Part shown: positions 1 to 5,465 of the stretch, one piece after another | Position numbering within the stretch: the stretch's first letter is position 1 | Layout: each line of letters opens with the position of its first letter | DNA from: Candidatus Poseidoniaceae archaeon | Lineage (GTDB): Archaea; Thermoplasmatota; Poseidoniia; Poseidoniales; Poseidoniaceae | DNA: 5,491 nt | Direction: 5' to 3' | NCBI GenBank assembly: GCA_013329295.1 | Contig: DUKP01000062.1 | Coordinates: 1 to 5,491, forward strand | Notes under the pieces: model-generated | What the model saw: only the letters and a program-made list of their open reading frames with translations | Databases searched by the model: none | Told to the model about the DNA's origin: nothing | Position numbers and translations under genes: made by a program

Positions 1-71
1 CCGGGAAGTGTCAACAAAACCAACAACATTGTGCCTAGCGCAAGGCGTTTTGTGTTCGGCTTGCGCAACAT
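1..71 (-). CDS. N-terminus of a secreted or membrane protein, running off the left edge
   Basis: Only the first 23 codons are present, read leftward from an ATG at 69-71. They encode a textbook export signal: a basic n-region (MLRKPNTKR) followed by a hydrophobic stretch (LALGTMLLVLLTLP). The in-frame reading upstream meets a stop at 117-119 and holds no better start; a GTG at 75-77 is possible but would put extra residues before the basic stretch. A TTTAAA box at 109-114 lies about 40 bases upstream, which suits an archaeal TATA element with a leader of roughly a dozen bases. The gene is divergent from the TPR/FtsZ-like pair. The signal could be cleaved or act as a membrane anchor. The mature protein is outside the window, so its function cannot be stated. 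Confidence 0.55.
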   Translation of the reverse strand, partial: MLRKPNTKRLALGTMLLVLLTLP

Positions 72-108
72 TGACACACCCAGTATTTTCTCCCACCGGC
101 ATGAACCC

Positions 109-114
109 TTTAAA
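109..114 (-). promoter_or_regulatory. Possible TATA box for the left-edge leftward gene
   Basis: The TTTAAA hexamer, read on the minus strand, is centred about 40 bases before the ATG at 71. Taking the usual archaeal TATA-to-start distance of about 26 bases, transcription would begin near 84-86, leaving a short leader. No clear BRE was recognised and the call rests on position and composition alone. Confidence 0.3.
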
Positions 115-180
115 CATTACCAAAATCTATGGTCAAATTTATTCGCAGTACCTCGTTTTTGGCCGAATGTAAAAACTTCT

Positions 181-229
181 AAATATGCCTTAAAATCCAT
201 GATTATAGGGATAGTTCAATAACGGGGAG
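181..229 (+). promoter_or_regulatory. Probable promoter and leader of the TPR/FtsZ-like pair
   Basis: This stretch holds two AT-rich TATA-like boxes, AAATATG near 181-187 and ATTATAG near 202-208, followed by GGGGAG at 224-229, which resembles a Shine-Dalgarno site. If the second box is used, transcription would start near 230-232. The GGGGAG site fits none of the candidate TPR starts well: it is 3 bases before the TTG at 233, 12 before the TTG at 242 and 21 before the ATG at 251. It sits 7 bases before an ATG at 237 that encodes only Met-Ile-stop. The arrangement is therefore ambiguous. Confidence 0.3.
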
Positions 230-250
230 TTTTTGCATGATTTGAGAGCA

Positions 251-547
251 ATGCCAACACCTTTTGACAACACTTATGATTTGTCGGAATCACAACTTGT
301 TGATTTAGAAAAAGCCGAGGAAATGATGTTGAAAAATGACCTTGGTAATGCAGAAAAATTGTTACTCAAAATGCTAGAAGATGATGAAGACTGCATCCCT
401 GTTTTGTCTAACCTTGGCCACCTATATGGGCGGTACTTGTCAGAGTTTGAAACTGCGATTGAATATTATAATCGAGTTTTGGAAATTGAACCGGATAATG
501 CATGGGCAAGAGATTCTAGGAGAAGGTATCTAAGGTACATTGAATGA
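251..547 (+). CDS. Small TPR-repeat protein
   Basis: This encodes about 98 residues from the ATG at 251; a TTG at 233 would add six. It is an all-helical, acidic, soluble protein with two tetratricopeptide-like helix pairs. The first covers residues ~17-49, with the AEKLLLKML helix. The second, ~50-83, is a clear TPR: N54-L55-G56-x-L-Y in helix A, A69 and the YYNRVLEIEPDN end of helix B with the hallmark Pro. A basic capping helix (RDSRRRYLRYI) closes the protein. TPRs of this type bind protein partners and have no catalytic role. It has no signal peptide or membrane segment and should be cytoplasmic. The FtsZ-like gene begins 40 bases downstream on the same strand, with no visible terminator between, so co-transcription is likely and a physical link between the products is possible but unproven. 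Confidence 0.8.
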   Translation: MPTPFDNTYDLSESQLVDLEKAEEMMLKNDLGNAEKLLLKMLEDDEDCIPVLSNLGHLYGRYLSEFETAIEYYNRVLEIEPDNAWARDSRRRYLRYIE

Positions 548-587
548 TTAGAGAAAGTTCATTGAGCATCAATAACACCAGCAAACA

Positions 588-1502
588 ATGGAATCATCAC
601 AGATTCTGATCGCAGGGGTTGGCGGCCTAGGTTGTTCGTGGGCTAAAGGCGCTTGGTCTAAATGTGACTCAGAAGCAGATGTCTTGCTAATTGATGCCGA
701 TGATGAAAGTTTTACATCCGTAGATCGAGGTCATATTCTTCGCTTGGGTACAGTTGTAGATAAATTGGGATGCGCAGCATTACCGCCTTTGGCTGAACAA
801 AGAATGCGAAGTGTATCTGCGATGGTTCGAAAATTGATGGAACCGGTTGAATTGGTAATTTTGTTAACCGGACTTGGTGGCGGTACAGGGACTGGTGCGG
901 CGCATGAATTTGCCAGACAAGCTCGTCTGTCAGGCGCAGTTGTAATTGCAGTCGCAGCAATGCCTTTTGAAATTCAATCTACCAGACTCAAAATCGCTGA
1001 AGAAGGCTTCGAAAGGCTTGACAAATTCGCTCATGTAACAGTCCATCTATCACTTGAAAGGCTGGCTAGACAAGCAAGAGAAAAGGGTAGGAGTTGGCAA
1101 ATGGGTGCTGAGTGGGTAGAGGATTTGGTGGATGGTTTAGTACGTACTTTGCTTAGGATGGGATTAATTAATCTTGATCTAATGGATTTGAGGGCTATTG
1201 TTGAACAGGATGGCAAGTCAACTTTATTGGTAGGCTTAGGTGACCCAGATGAACCAGAGAAAATACTTCACTCTGCTATGATGGCTCCATTAGCAGCATT
1301 GGATGTCGGCGGTGCAACTGGATGTTTGATTCAAATTGAAGGAGGTTTAGGTATGACCTTGAGTCAAGTTGATTCGGTTGCTAGACTGTTTACAGAAGCT
1401 CTTGATTCAAATGCTCAAGTAATACTAGGAGCAAGAGTAAGTGAGGACTTACATAATAGCATGCGAGTAGTTACACTACTGTCTGGCATAACTGATGATT
1501 AA
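588..1502 (+). CDS. Minimal FtsZ-family (FtsZ-like) GTPase
   Basis: This 304-residue protein belongs to the tubulin/FtsZ superfamily. The tubulin signature GGGTGTG is at residues 97-103 (T4, GTP phosphate loop). It is followed by the PF at 126-127 and the R133...AEEGFERL pattern typical of FtsZ. The T7 catalytic loop N195-L-D197-L-M-D200 ends helix H7 and keeps the acidic residues that drive GTP hydrolysis in the neighbouring subunit. The C-terminal domain matches FtsZ through residue ~300 (APLAALDVGGATGCLIQIEGG, then AQVILGARVSEDL). Departures from FtsZ are the T1 loop (GVGGLGCSWA where GGGGxN is expected) and the T3 region (IDADDESF instead of NTDxxxL). The protein stops right after the core, lacking the disordered tail and C-terminal peptide that bind membrane anchors such as SepF. 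It is shorter than usual archaeal FtsZ (roughly 350-400). The ATG at 588 is the only start after an in-frame stop at 573-575. It is more likely a paralogue than the main division FtsZ; family membership is firm, role is not. Confidence 0.88.
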   Translation: MESSQILIAGVGGLGCSWAKGAWSKCDSEADVLLIDADDESFTSVDRGHILRLGTVVDKLGCAALPPLAEQRMRSVSAMVRKLMEPVELVILLTGLGGGTGTGAAHEFARQARLSGAVVIAVAAMPFEIQSTRLKIAEEGFERLDKFAHVTVHLSLERLARQAREKGRSWQMGAEWVEDLVDGLVRTLLRMGLINLDLMDLRAIVEQDGKSTLLVGLGDPDEPEKILHSAMMAPLAALDVGGATGCLIQIEGGLGMTLSQVDSVARLFTEALDSNAQVILGARVSEDLHNSMRVVTLLSGITDD

Positions 1503-2872
1503 TCTAAATCAATGGTTTCATCCCATTCAATATTGTCAATTTGAGGTTGTTCTTGTTCAGCATCCCAATCAACATCAGAATCCTCTTGCCACACCTCGTC
1601 ATTTTCATCATCGTTTTGTTTGTTATTAGGTATTTCATTTGAGATGTCCTCTACATTGGATTCTTCTTCATGATTAGATTTTTTGGAATTATCCATTATT
1701 CTTTTTACTTCCACCGAAGAATCATCATTACCAATAATTTTGCTTAATATTAATCGATGAATGAAAATTACAGTAACTATAACTACTCCATGTCCAATTG
1801 ACATTACAGTGACTATATCATCGAAAAATGTAGTAAGCATTGCTACACTTCCCGCATATGCATATCCAAAACCTAATCCCCAGGTCAAGGCATTTTCTTC
1901 AGTAATTAGTTTCAATTTACTTCTATATCCCTTTGAAGTCATCGACCAAATAGCTACGAATACAGTGAAGATCATCAATGTAATTTCTTCAAAGAATACT
2001 TGTAAATTGGAAGGGGTCAAGAAATTCTGTCGCCAAATAGTAAGTAGATGCCATGTGATGAATAAATGGCAAATAATGGTCCACCTAGAACTAAATTTTT
2101 GCAAATTTGGTTTCATCGAAGCTAGTTTCTTGAATTTCCATGAATAACTAATGCTTCCTATTGTTAAACCGATAGCAAGCAGACAAAATGGAATGGCTAA
2201 AACAATTGAATCACCCAGTTTATTTTCTAAATTTTCTAATTGATAGAATACAGCGGCTAATATTATGCTTACCAAACCGATAGTAGATAATATTACGATC
2301 AAAGAGAATCGAATACTACTTGATTTTGTAGATTTACTTGATGGTTTAGCACTCGTCGATGAAGCCCACATTGAGAATGAAGTGCCTTGGACAATTGACC
2401 AAATAACAAATAGCATTCCGAGTATCAATGGAATTGATTTATTGGCATCACTAATTACGCCATTTTCTCCAGTGGTAAATGAAATTATCAAAAATATCAG
2501 TCCGGCAACACTCAATGGAAATAAACAAATTCTAAATTTACTAAGAGTATTCCACATTTTAGATGAGTCAATTTTCTGTTCGTCATCTGGCAAAGTAATC
2601 CAACTACTGATTTTTGGATTTTTTGAAAGTAAGGCAGTTACACAATAAGAAACTGACAAACTGGCAAATACCATTGAAGAGAAAATCGTAAGAGAATCCA
2701 CTTTTGCAACTATGTACAATATTGTTGATAATAAAGTGATTAAGATAATGTGTGGCATTGTGGAAGTGGAAAGAAGTGTTTTGACTAAACTTACCATAGA
2801 AATATTTTGTTCTTCAAACTGTGACAAAATATCTTCACTGGAATTAGAAATCGTTTTAGAATCACTTTCCAT
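1499..2872 (-). CDS. Polytopic membrane protein with ~10 TM segments and an acidic cytoplasmic tail
   Basis: I do not recognise this 457-residue family. About ten hydrophobic segments can be placed by eye, near residues 37-57, 61-82, 113-133, 146-169, 188-210, 221-243, 263-282, 291-311, 328-350 and 352-375. An even number would leave both ends in the cytoplasm, in line with basic residues after several helices (WKFKK 245-249, KGYRSKLK 314-321). Between TM4 and TM5 is a Ser/Lys/Thr-rich loop (171-187). The last ~75 residues are hydrophilic and very rich in Asp, Glu and Asn, with spaced Trp residues (W428, W436, W450), suggesting a disordered tail that could recruit a partner. No transporter motif or catalytic signature was found. 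The ATG at 2872 leaves a 36-residue soluble N-terminus. The stop codon interlocks with that of the convergent FtsZ-like gene over 1499-1502. Membrane topology is well supported; function is unknown. Confidence 0.75.
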   Translation of the reverse strand: MESDSKTISNSSEDILSQFEEQNISMVSLVKTLLSTSTMPHIILITLLSTILYIVAKVDSLTIFSSMVFASLSVSYCVTALLSKNPKISSWITLPDDEQKIDSSKMWNTLSKFRICLFPLSVAGLIFLIISFTTGENGVISDANKSIPLILGMLFVIWSIVQGTSFSMWASSTSAKPSSKSTKSSSIRFSLIVILSTIGLVSIILAAVFYQLENLENKLGDSIVLAIPFCLLAIGLTIGSISYSWKFKKLASMKPNLQKFSSRWTIICHLFITWHLLTIWRQNFLTPSNLQVFFEEITLMIFTVFVAIWSMTSKGYRSKLKLITEENALTWGLGFGYAYAGSVAMLTTFFDDIVTVMSIGHGVVIVTVIFIHRLILSKIIGNDDSSVEVKRIMDNSKKSNHEEESNVEDISNEIPNNKQNDDENDEVWQEDSDVDWDAEQEQPQIDNIEWDETIDLD

Positions 2873-2952
2873 ACTGCAACAATTAGACCGAGAAAGGAAA
2901 ATGTTTTGATATTATCCAAAGAAATTAAGTTAAATTATCATTAACACGTGTC
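2873..2952. promoter_or_regulatory. Divergent intergenic promoter region
   Basis: This 80-base, strongly AT-rich gap separates the starts of the leftward membrane-protein gene and the rightward rnp2 gene. GATATTATCC at 2908-2917 lies almost exactly midway, about 40 bases from each start codon, and reads as an AT-rich TATA-like box on both strands. Used in either direction it would give a leader of about 14 bases. A second box, TTAAATTA at 2930-2937, is closer to rnp2 and would fit less well. Neither start has a recognisable Shine-Dalgarno site, so short-leader initiation is likely. The promoter assignment is inference from spacing. Confidence 0.4.
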
Positions 2953-3288
2953 ATGGCCAAACGTCTAAGCAAGGCATTACGCGGAAAAAGGCGTTGGCTT
3001 GGTGTTTTAGTTTCGCCAGAAATCAAATCAAAAAGTCAAATGATTTCAAGCATTGAAAAATTATCGCAAAAGTTAGAACTTAGCAGCAGTCCAAAACTCA
3101 TGGATTTTTCTGTAAATCAATTTACAGATGGATGCGGAACAGGGATTTTACAGGTTAAATTAGCAGATTCATTTGTAATTAGAGAGCTTTTAGAAGCAGA
3201 TGATTCACTCGAGAAAAATGGGCTTTCAAGCTTAACGACTAGTGGTAAAATTAGGTTGGTTAGAGAGAGACTTTCAAATCTTGATTAA
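2953..3288 (+). CDS. rnp2: RNase P protein component 2 (Pop5/Rnp2 family)
   Basis: This 111-residue basic protein matches the archaeal/eukaryotic Pop5 subunit of ribonuclease P, which with the catalytic RNA and partners such as Rpp30 removes 5' leaders from pre-tRNAs. The recognisable pieces are in family order: an N-terminal LRGKRRWLGVLV strand (residues 9-20; archaeal homologues have LR-x-KKRYIxFxV), a central GTGILQVKL strand (62-70; family T-G-I-x-R-C), and a C-terminal TTSGKIRLVRERL segment (95-107; family VSGTI+ followed by a basic helix). The length is typical for archaeal Rnp2 (about 110-130). Overall identity to thermophile sequences looks low, so the call rests on these motifs and on size. 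The ATG at 2953 gives the expected short N-terminus. A two-TM protein gene follows 37-64 bases downstream on the same strand. Confidence 0.78.
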   Translation: MAKRLSKALRGKRRWLGVLVSPEIKSKSQMISSIEKLSQKLELSSSPKLMDFSVNQFTDGCGTGILQVKLADSFVIRELLEADDSLEKNGLSSLTTSGKIRLVRERLSNLD

Positions 3289-3325
3289 GGAAGGATTCAT
3301 TTGCAGGAGTCTGCGAGTCCAACAC

Positions 3326-3829
3326 ATGGGGGCTGGCGGTTCCGCTGATGCTATGAAGTTCAGTGACGTATTGATACTTGTAGGCATAGGTATCTTGTGT
3401 GCTGGATTTATAATTCATGGATGGGTTGGAAATATTGAATTAGATGATGAAGAAAATCAAACCTATCTAAAAACAGCACATTTGTTGAACGGAGATAAAT
3501 TAACTATAGATCTTGAATCAATTACAGATTCTGAAGGTAAGATTGTAATTTTTCAAGACTCAGTTGAAATTGAGCAAATAGATTTTCAATTATCCTCTGG
3601 TGAAGATTATTCAGCACCGACATTCACTTCTAAAGAATACGATAAGTACTCTGTTGAAATTACCATTAGTAGTGGTTCTGTTGAAGCAGATGTTGACATC
3701 AATAGAACCTTGATGCTTGATTTCATAATTTATCCAATAGGTGCTGCAATTCTGCTATTTGGTCTCCAAAAGCGTCGCAATGAAATGGATGTTGAATCAA
3801 TTGATGCAGAATTAGAATCAAAGGAATAA
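3326..3829 (+). CDS. Two-TM membrane protein with a ~90-residue exposed loop
   Basis: I do not recognise this family. From the ATG at 3326 it has 167 residues; an ATG at 3353 (158 residues) is nearly as plausible, and a GTG at 3242 inside rnp2 is unlikely. TM1 is at ~15-35 (VLILVGIGILCAGFIIHGW) and TM2 at ~129-147 (DFIIYPIGAAILLFGL), followed by QKRR and an acidic 16-residue cytoplasmic tail. By the positive-inside rule the ends are cytoplasmic and the acidic segment between (~36-128) is outside. That segment has alternating hydrophobic residues suggesting a beta-rich domain, and two NxT sequons (NQT, NRT) that archaea could glycosylate. It probably shares a transcript with rnp2. Its 3' end overlaps the convergent methyltransferase-ligase gene by 12 bases. 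The link to RNase P is positional only. Confidence 0.65.
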   Translation: MGAGGSADAMKFSDVLILVGIGILCAGFIIHGWVGNIELDDEENQTYLKTAHLLNGDKLTIDLESITDSEGKIVIFQDSVEIEQIDFQLSSGEDYSAPTFTSKEYDKYSVEITISSGSVEADVDINRTLMLDFIIYPIGAAILLFGLQKRRNEMDVESIDAELESKE

Positions 3830-5329
3830 CCAATCTAGATGTTCACCTTCATCACAAGATATTTGAGTGCCGTCTTCATGCTTTAGTGATACAGTTCCAT
3901 CATCATTTACATTTACAAAAGTCACTTTACTATTTCTATAGAAAATACTCTTGCAAGATATGAAACCCTCTTTTATGGTTGTTAGTGCCATACTTTTTAC
4001 ATAATCAAAATTAGTATTAGGTATTCCTTCAACCGATTCAAACAAACCAGCAATCCTACAGTGGATTTGTTTTTGCAAATATTCAGCAGTTGCTGAACTT
4101 GAAAACCAATTAGTATATGCTATTGGGAAATTTTCATTTTGTACGGCAGAATTGTTTGAGATGTTTATGCCAATCCCTACAACAGTATGTGTTATTTTGC
4201 CCTTCGATACAGATTCTACAAGAATTCCTGAAACCTTGCCAAATTTTTCTCCCTTTAGTATAATTAGATCGTTTGGCCATTTTAGAATTAATTGTGAATC
4301 ATTACTAAAATCGTCAATAGATTGAAGTGATTGCTTAACTAGGTGTCCGCAGATAATTTGCAATATTGCAGGAGACATCTCAATTGGCTTTTCAATTTTC
4401 CAAGAACAAGCCATCAATTCAGAAGAATTAATCCATTTTCTATCGTATCTTCCTCGGCCTTTTGTTTGAAGATCGGTAGACAAAGAACTGCCAACTGGCC
4501 AATCATTTGTCAATAATTCACTGTTTGTCGAGCCAACTACCTCTTTGTGAATTGGTGGAGTTTTCGAATATGGGTGCCAAAAAGCAATAACTCTCAAACA
4601 TTCTCCATCATCAAAATGCAACTGGTTGATAATTCTACAGGAAAATCCATTTTTTGAACAAATGTCTTCAAGATAATCTTGAGTAAACTTTTCTCCAACA
4701 GTAAACAAACCGATGCCAGAGTTAGCAAGTAGATTTGATAATTTTATTTTAGCAAGAGTGATGGAAATTAAACTGGTAGTTGAGGTATCTATCAAAGCAG
4801 CATCTTCCAAAGGGCCTAAATGACTTTCATCATTTAATGTTGGAGTAATGTAAGGCATATTCCAGAAAATTAGTTCAAAATTTTTCTTCGTCGCCCATTG
4901 TATTGATTCACCATCTTCTTTCGGGCCCGGGCCGCCTTCTTTGACTTCGATATCTGAAGCTGAATTTAGAGAAAAGAGTCGTTTAGCAGCAACTACTGAA
5001 TAAGGATTGATATCACATGCAGAAACTTTCCATCCCTGGCGGTGACAAAGTAGCGATAATACTCCGCTGCCAACTCCGATCTCTAGGCATTTGCGACCTT
5101 TTCCAGGTCCTAGTCTTACTAAATTTTCAGCCATAAAAGTTGTATCTTCTTTAGGCGGATAAACTGTGTGCGGTAATTCAACTGAAAGAAGTTCTCCAGT
5201 CGGAGATTTCCATTCGTAAAATTTGGTATCTTTATCTATCAATTCGAGTTCCCGGGCAACAGAATCATCGGTAAAAATTGGCCCGCTCACAGATGTTTTG
5301 TTCCATGCGAAGCCTTTATTCATTACCAT
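3818..5329 (-). CDS. Fusion: HemK2/Mtq2-like methyltransferase plus biotin-protein ligase
   Basis: One uninterrupted frame of 503 residues carries two enzymes. Residues ~50-255 form a Rossmann-fold SAM methyltransferase: VYPPKED at 56-62 (HemK2/Mtq2-type VYxPxED), motif I LEIGVGSG at 82-89, acidic DINP at 106-109, and motif IV N157-M-P-Y160, where N-P-P-Y is usual. Relatives methylate the Gln of the GGQ motif in class I release factors or other N groups. Residues ~261-503 form a biotin-protein ligase (EC 6.3.4.15), which makes biotinyl-AMP and attaches biotin to a lysine of carboxylase carrier domains. It shows STN at 267-269, GRGRYDRKW at 291-299, K350-W-P-N-D, KVSGILVE at 365-372, GIGINI at 385-390 and a C-terminal SH3-like barrel (~465-503). 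The BirA DNA-binding domain is absent, so repressor activity is unlikely. The ATG at 5327-5329 is used; a second ATG two codons later is equally possible. The ligase assignment is secure; the methyltransferase substrate is not. Confidence 0.88.
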   Translation of the reverse strand: MVMNKGFAWNKTSVSGPIFTDDSVARELELIDKDTKFYEWKSPTGELLSVELPHTVYPPKEDTTFMAENLVRLGPGKGRKCLEIGVGSGVLSLLCHRQGWKVSACDINPYSVVAAKRLFSLNSASDIEVKEGGPGPKEDGESIQWATKKNFELIFWNMPYITPTLNDESHLGPLEDAALIDTSTTSLISITLAKIKLSNLLANSGIGLFTVGEKFTQDYLEDICSKNGFSCRIINQLHFDDGECLRVIAFWHPYSKTPPIHKEVVGSTNSELLTNDWPVGSSLSTDLQTKGRGRYDRKWINSSELMACSWKIEKPIEMSPAILQIICGHLVKQSLQSIDDFSNDSQLILKWPNDLIILKGEKFGKVSGILVESVSKGKITHTVVGIGINISNNSAVQNENFPIAYTNWFSSSATAEYLQKQIHCRIAGLFESVEGIPNTNFDYVKSMALTTIKEGFISCKSIFYRNSKVTFVNVNDDGTVSLKHEDGTQISCDEGEHLDWLFL

Positions 5330-5413
5330 GCCCAGCGGCTAATATCCTCAGGACGCTCAAAAAGGCGGATTTTGGAAGCGCTTCGCTATTGCGAGGCTGG
5401 GTTCCCCATGCCG

Positions 5414-5423
5414 TAAATTATAT
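5414..5423 (+). promoter_or_regulatory. TATA-like box for the tRNA gene
   Basis: TAAATTATAT stands out as an AT-rich island in a GC-rich stretch. It is centred about 47 bases before the tRNA's first base. With the archaeal ~26-base spacing, transcription would start near 5445, giving a pre-tRNA leader of about 20 bases to be removed by RNase P. Its orientation fits the tRNA better than the leftward fusion gene, whose start lies about 90 bases away. Confidence 0.45.
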
Positions 5424-5465
5424 GAACGCAGGGCAAGTCGGCTGTTAAGCCCAAGTTGCTACGTT

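Noticed and set aside
1..102. Leftward frame from the ATG at 100-102 (MPVGENTGCVNVAQAEHK...)
   Set aside because: It is open to the window edge but in a different frame from the ATG at 69-71, whose product has a clear basic plus hydrophobic signal peptide. This frame has no such character.
31..222. Rightward 63-codon frame starting at GTG 31
   Set aside because: It overlaps the signal-peptide-coding start of the leftward gene and the promoter region, has a mixed composition with no recognisable fold, and lacks a ribosome site. The opposite-strand signal peptide is far more convincing.
237..245. ATG at 237 with a well-placed GGGGAG upstream
   Set aside because: It encodes only Met-Ile before a stop, so it is not a gene. 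A regulatory minimal ORF is conceivable but cannot be supported from one sequence.
712..1216. Two leftward frames (712-960 and 1031-1216) inside the FtsZ-like gene
   Set aside because: They are antisense shadows of a gene with strong family motifs; their translations are low-complexity and match nothing.
588..1502. Calling the FtsZ-like protein the main division FtsZ or CetZ
   Set aside because: The T1 and T3 loops and the missing C-terminal tail differ from standard FtsZ, and I cannot place it in FtsZ1, FtsZ2 or CetZ without a phylogeny, so no gene symbol was given.
1761..2909. Three rightward frames antisense to the ten-TM gene (1761-2147, 2265-2648, 2712-2909)
   Set aside because: The long leftward frame has a consistent membrane-protein hydrophobicity pattern across its whole length, while these are shorter antisense readings of the same AT-rich DNA.
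3242..3325. Extended start (GTG at 3242) for the two-TM protein
   Set aside because: It would overlap the end of rnp2 by 47 bases and add a 28-residue stretch with no character; ATG starts at 3326 or 3353 place the first TM segment close to the N-terminus.
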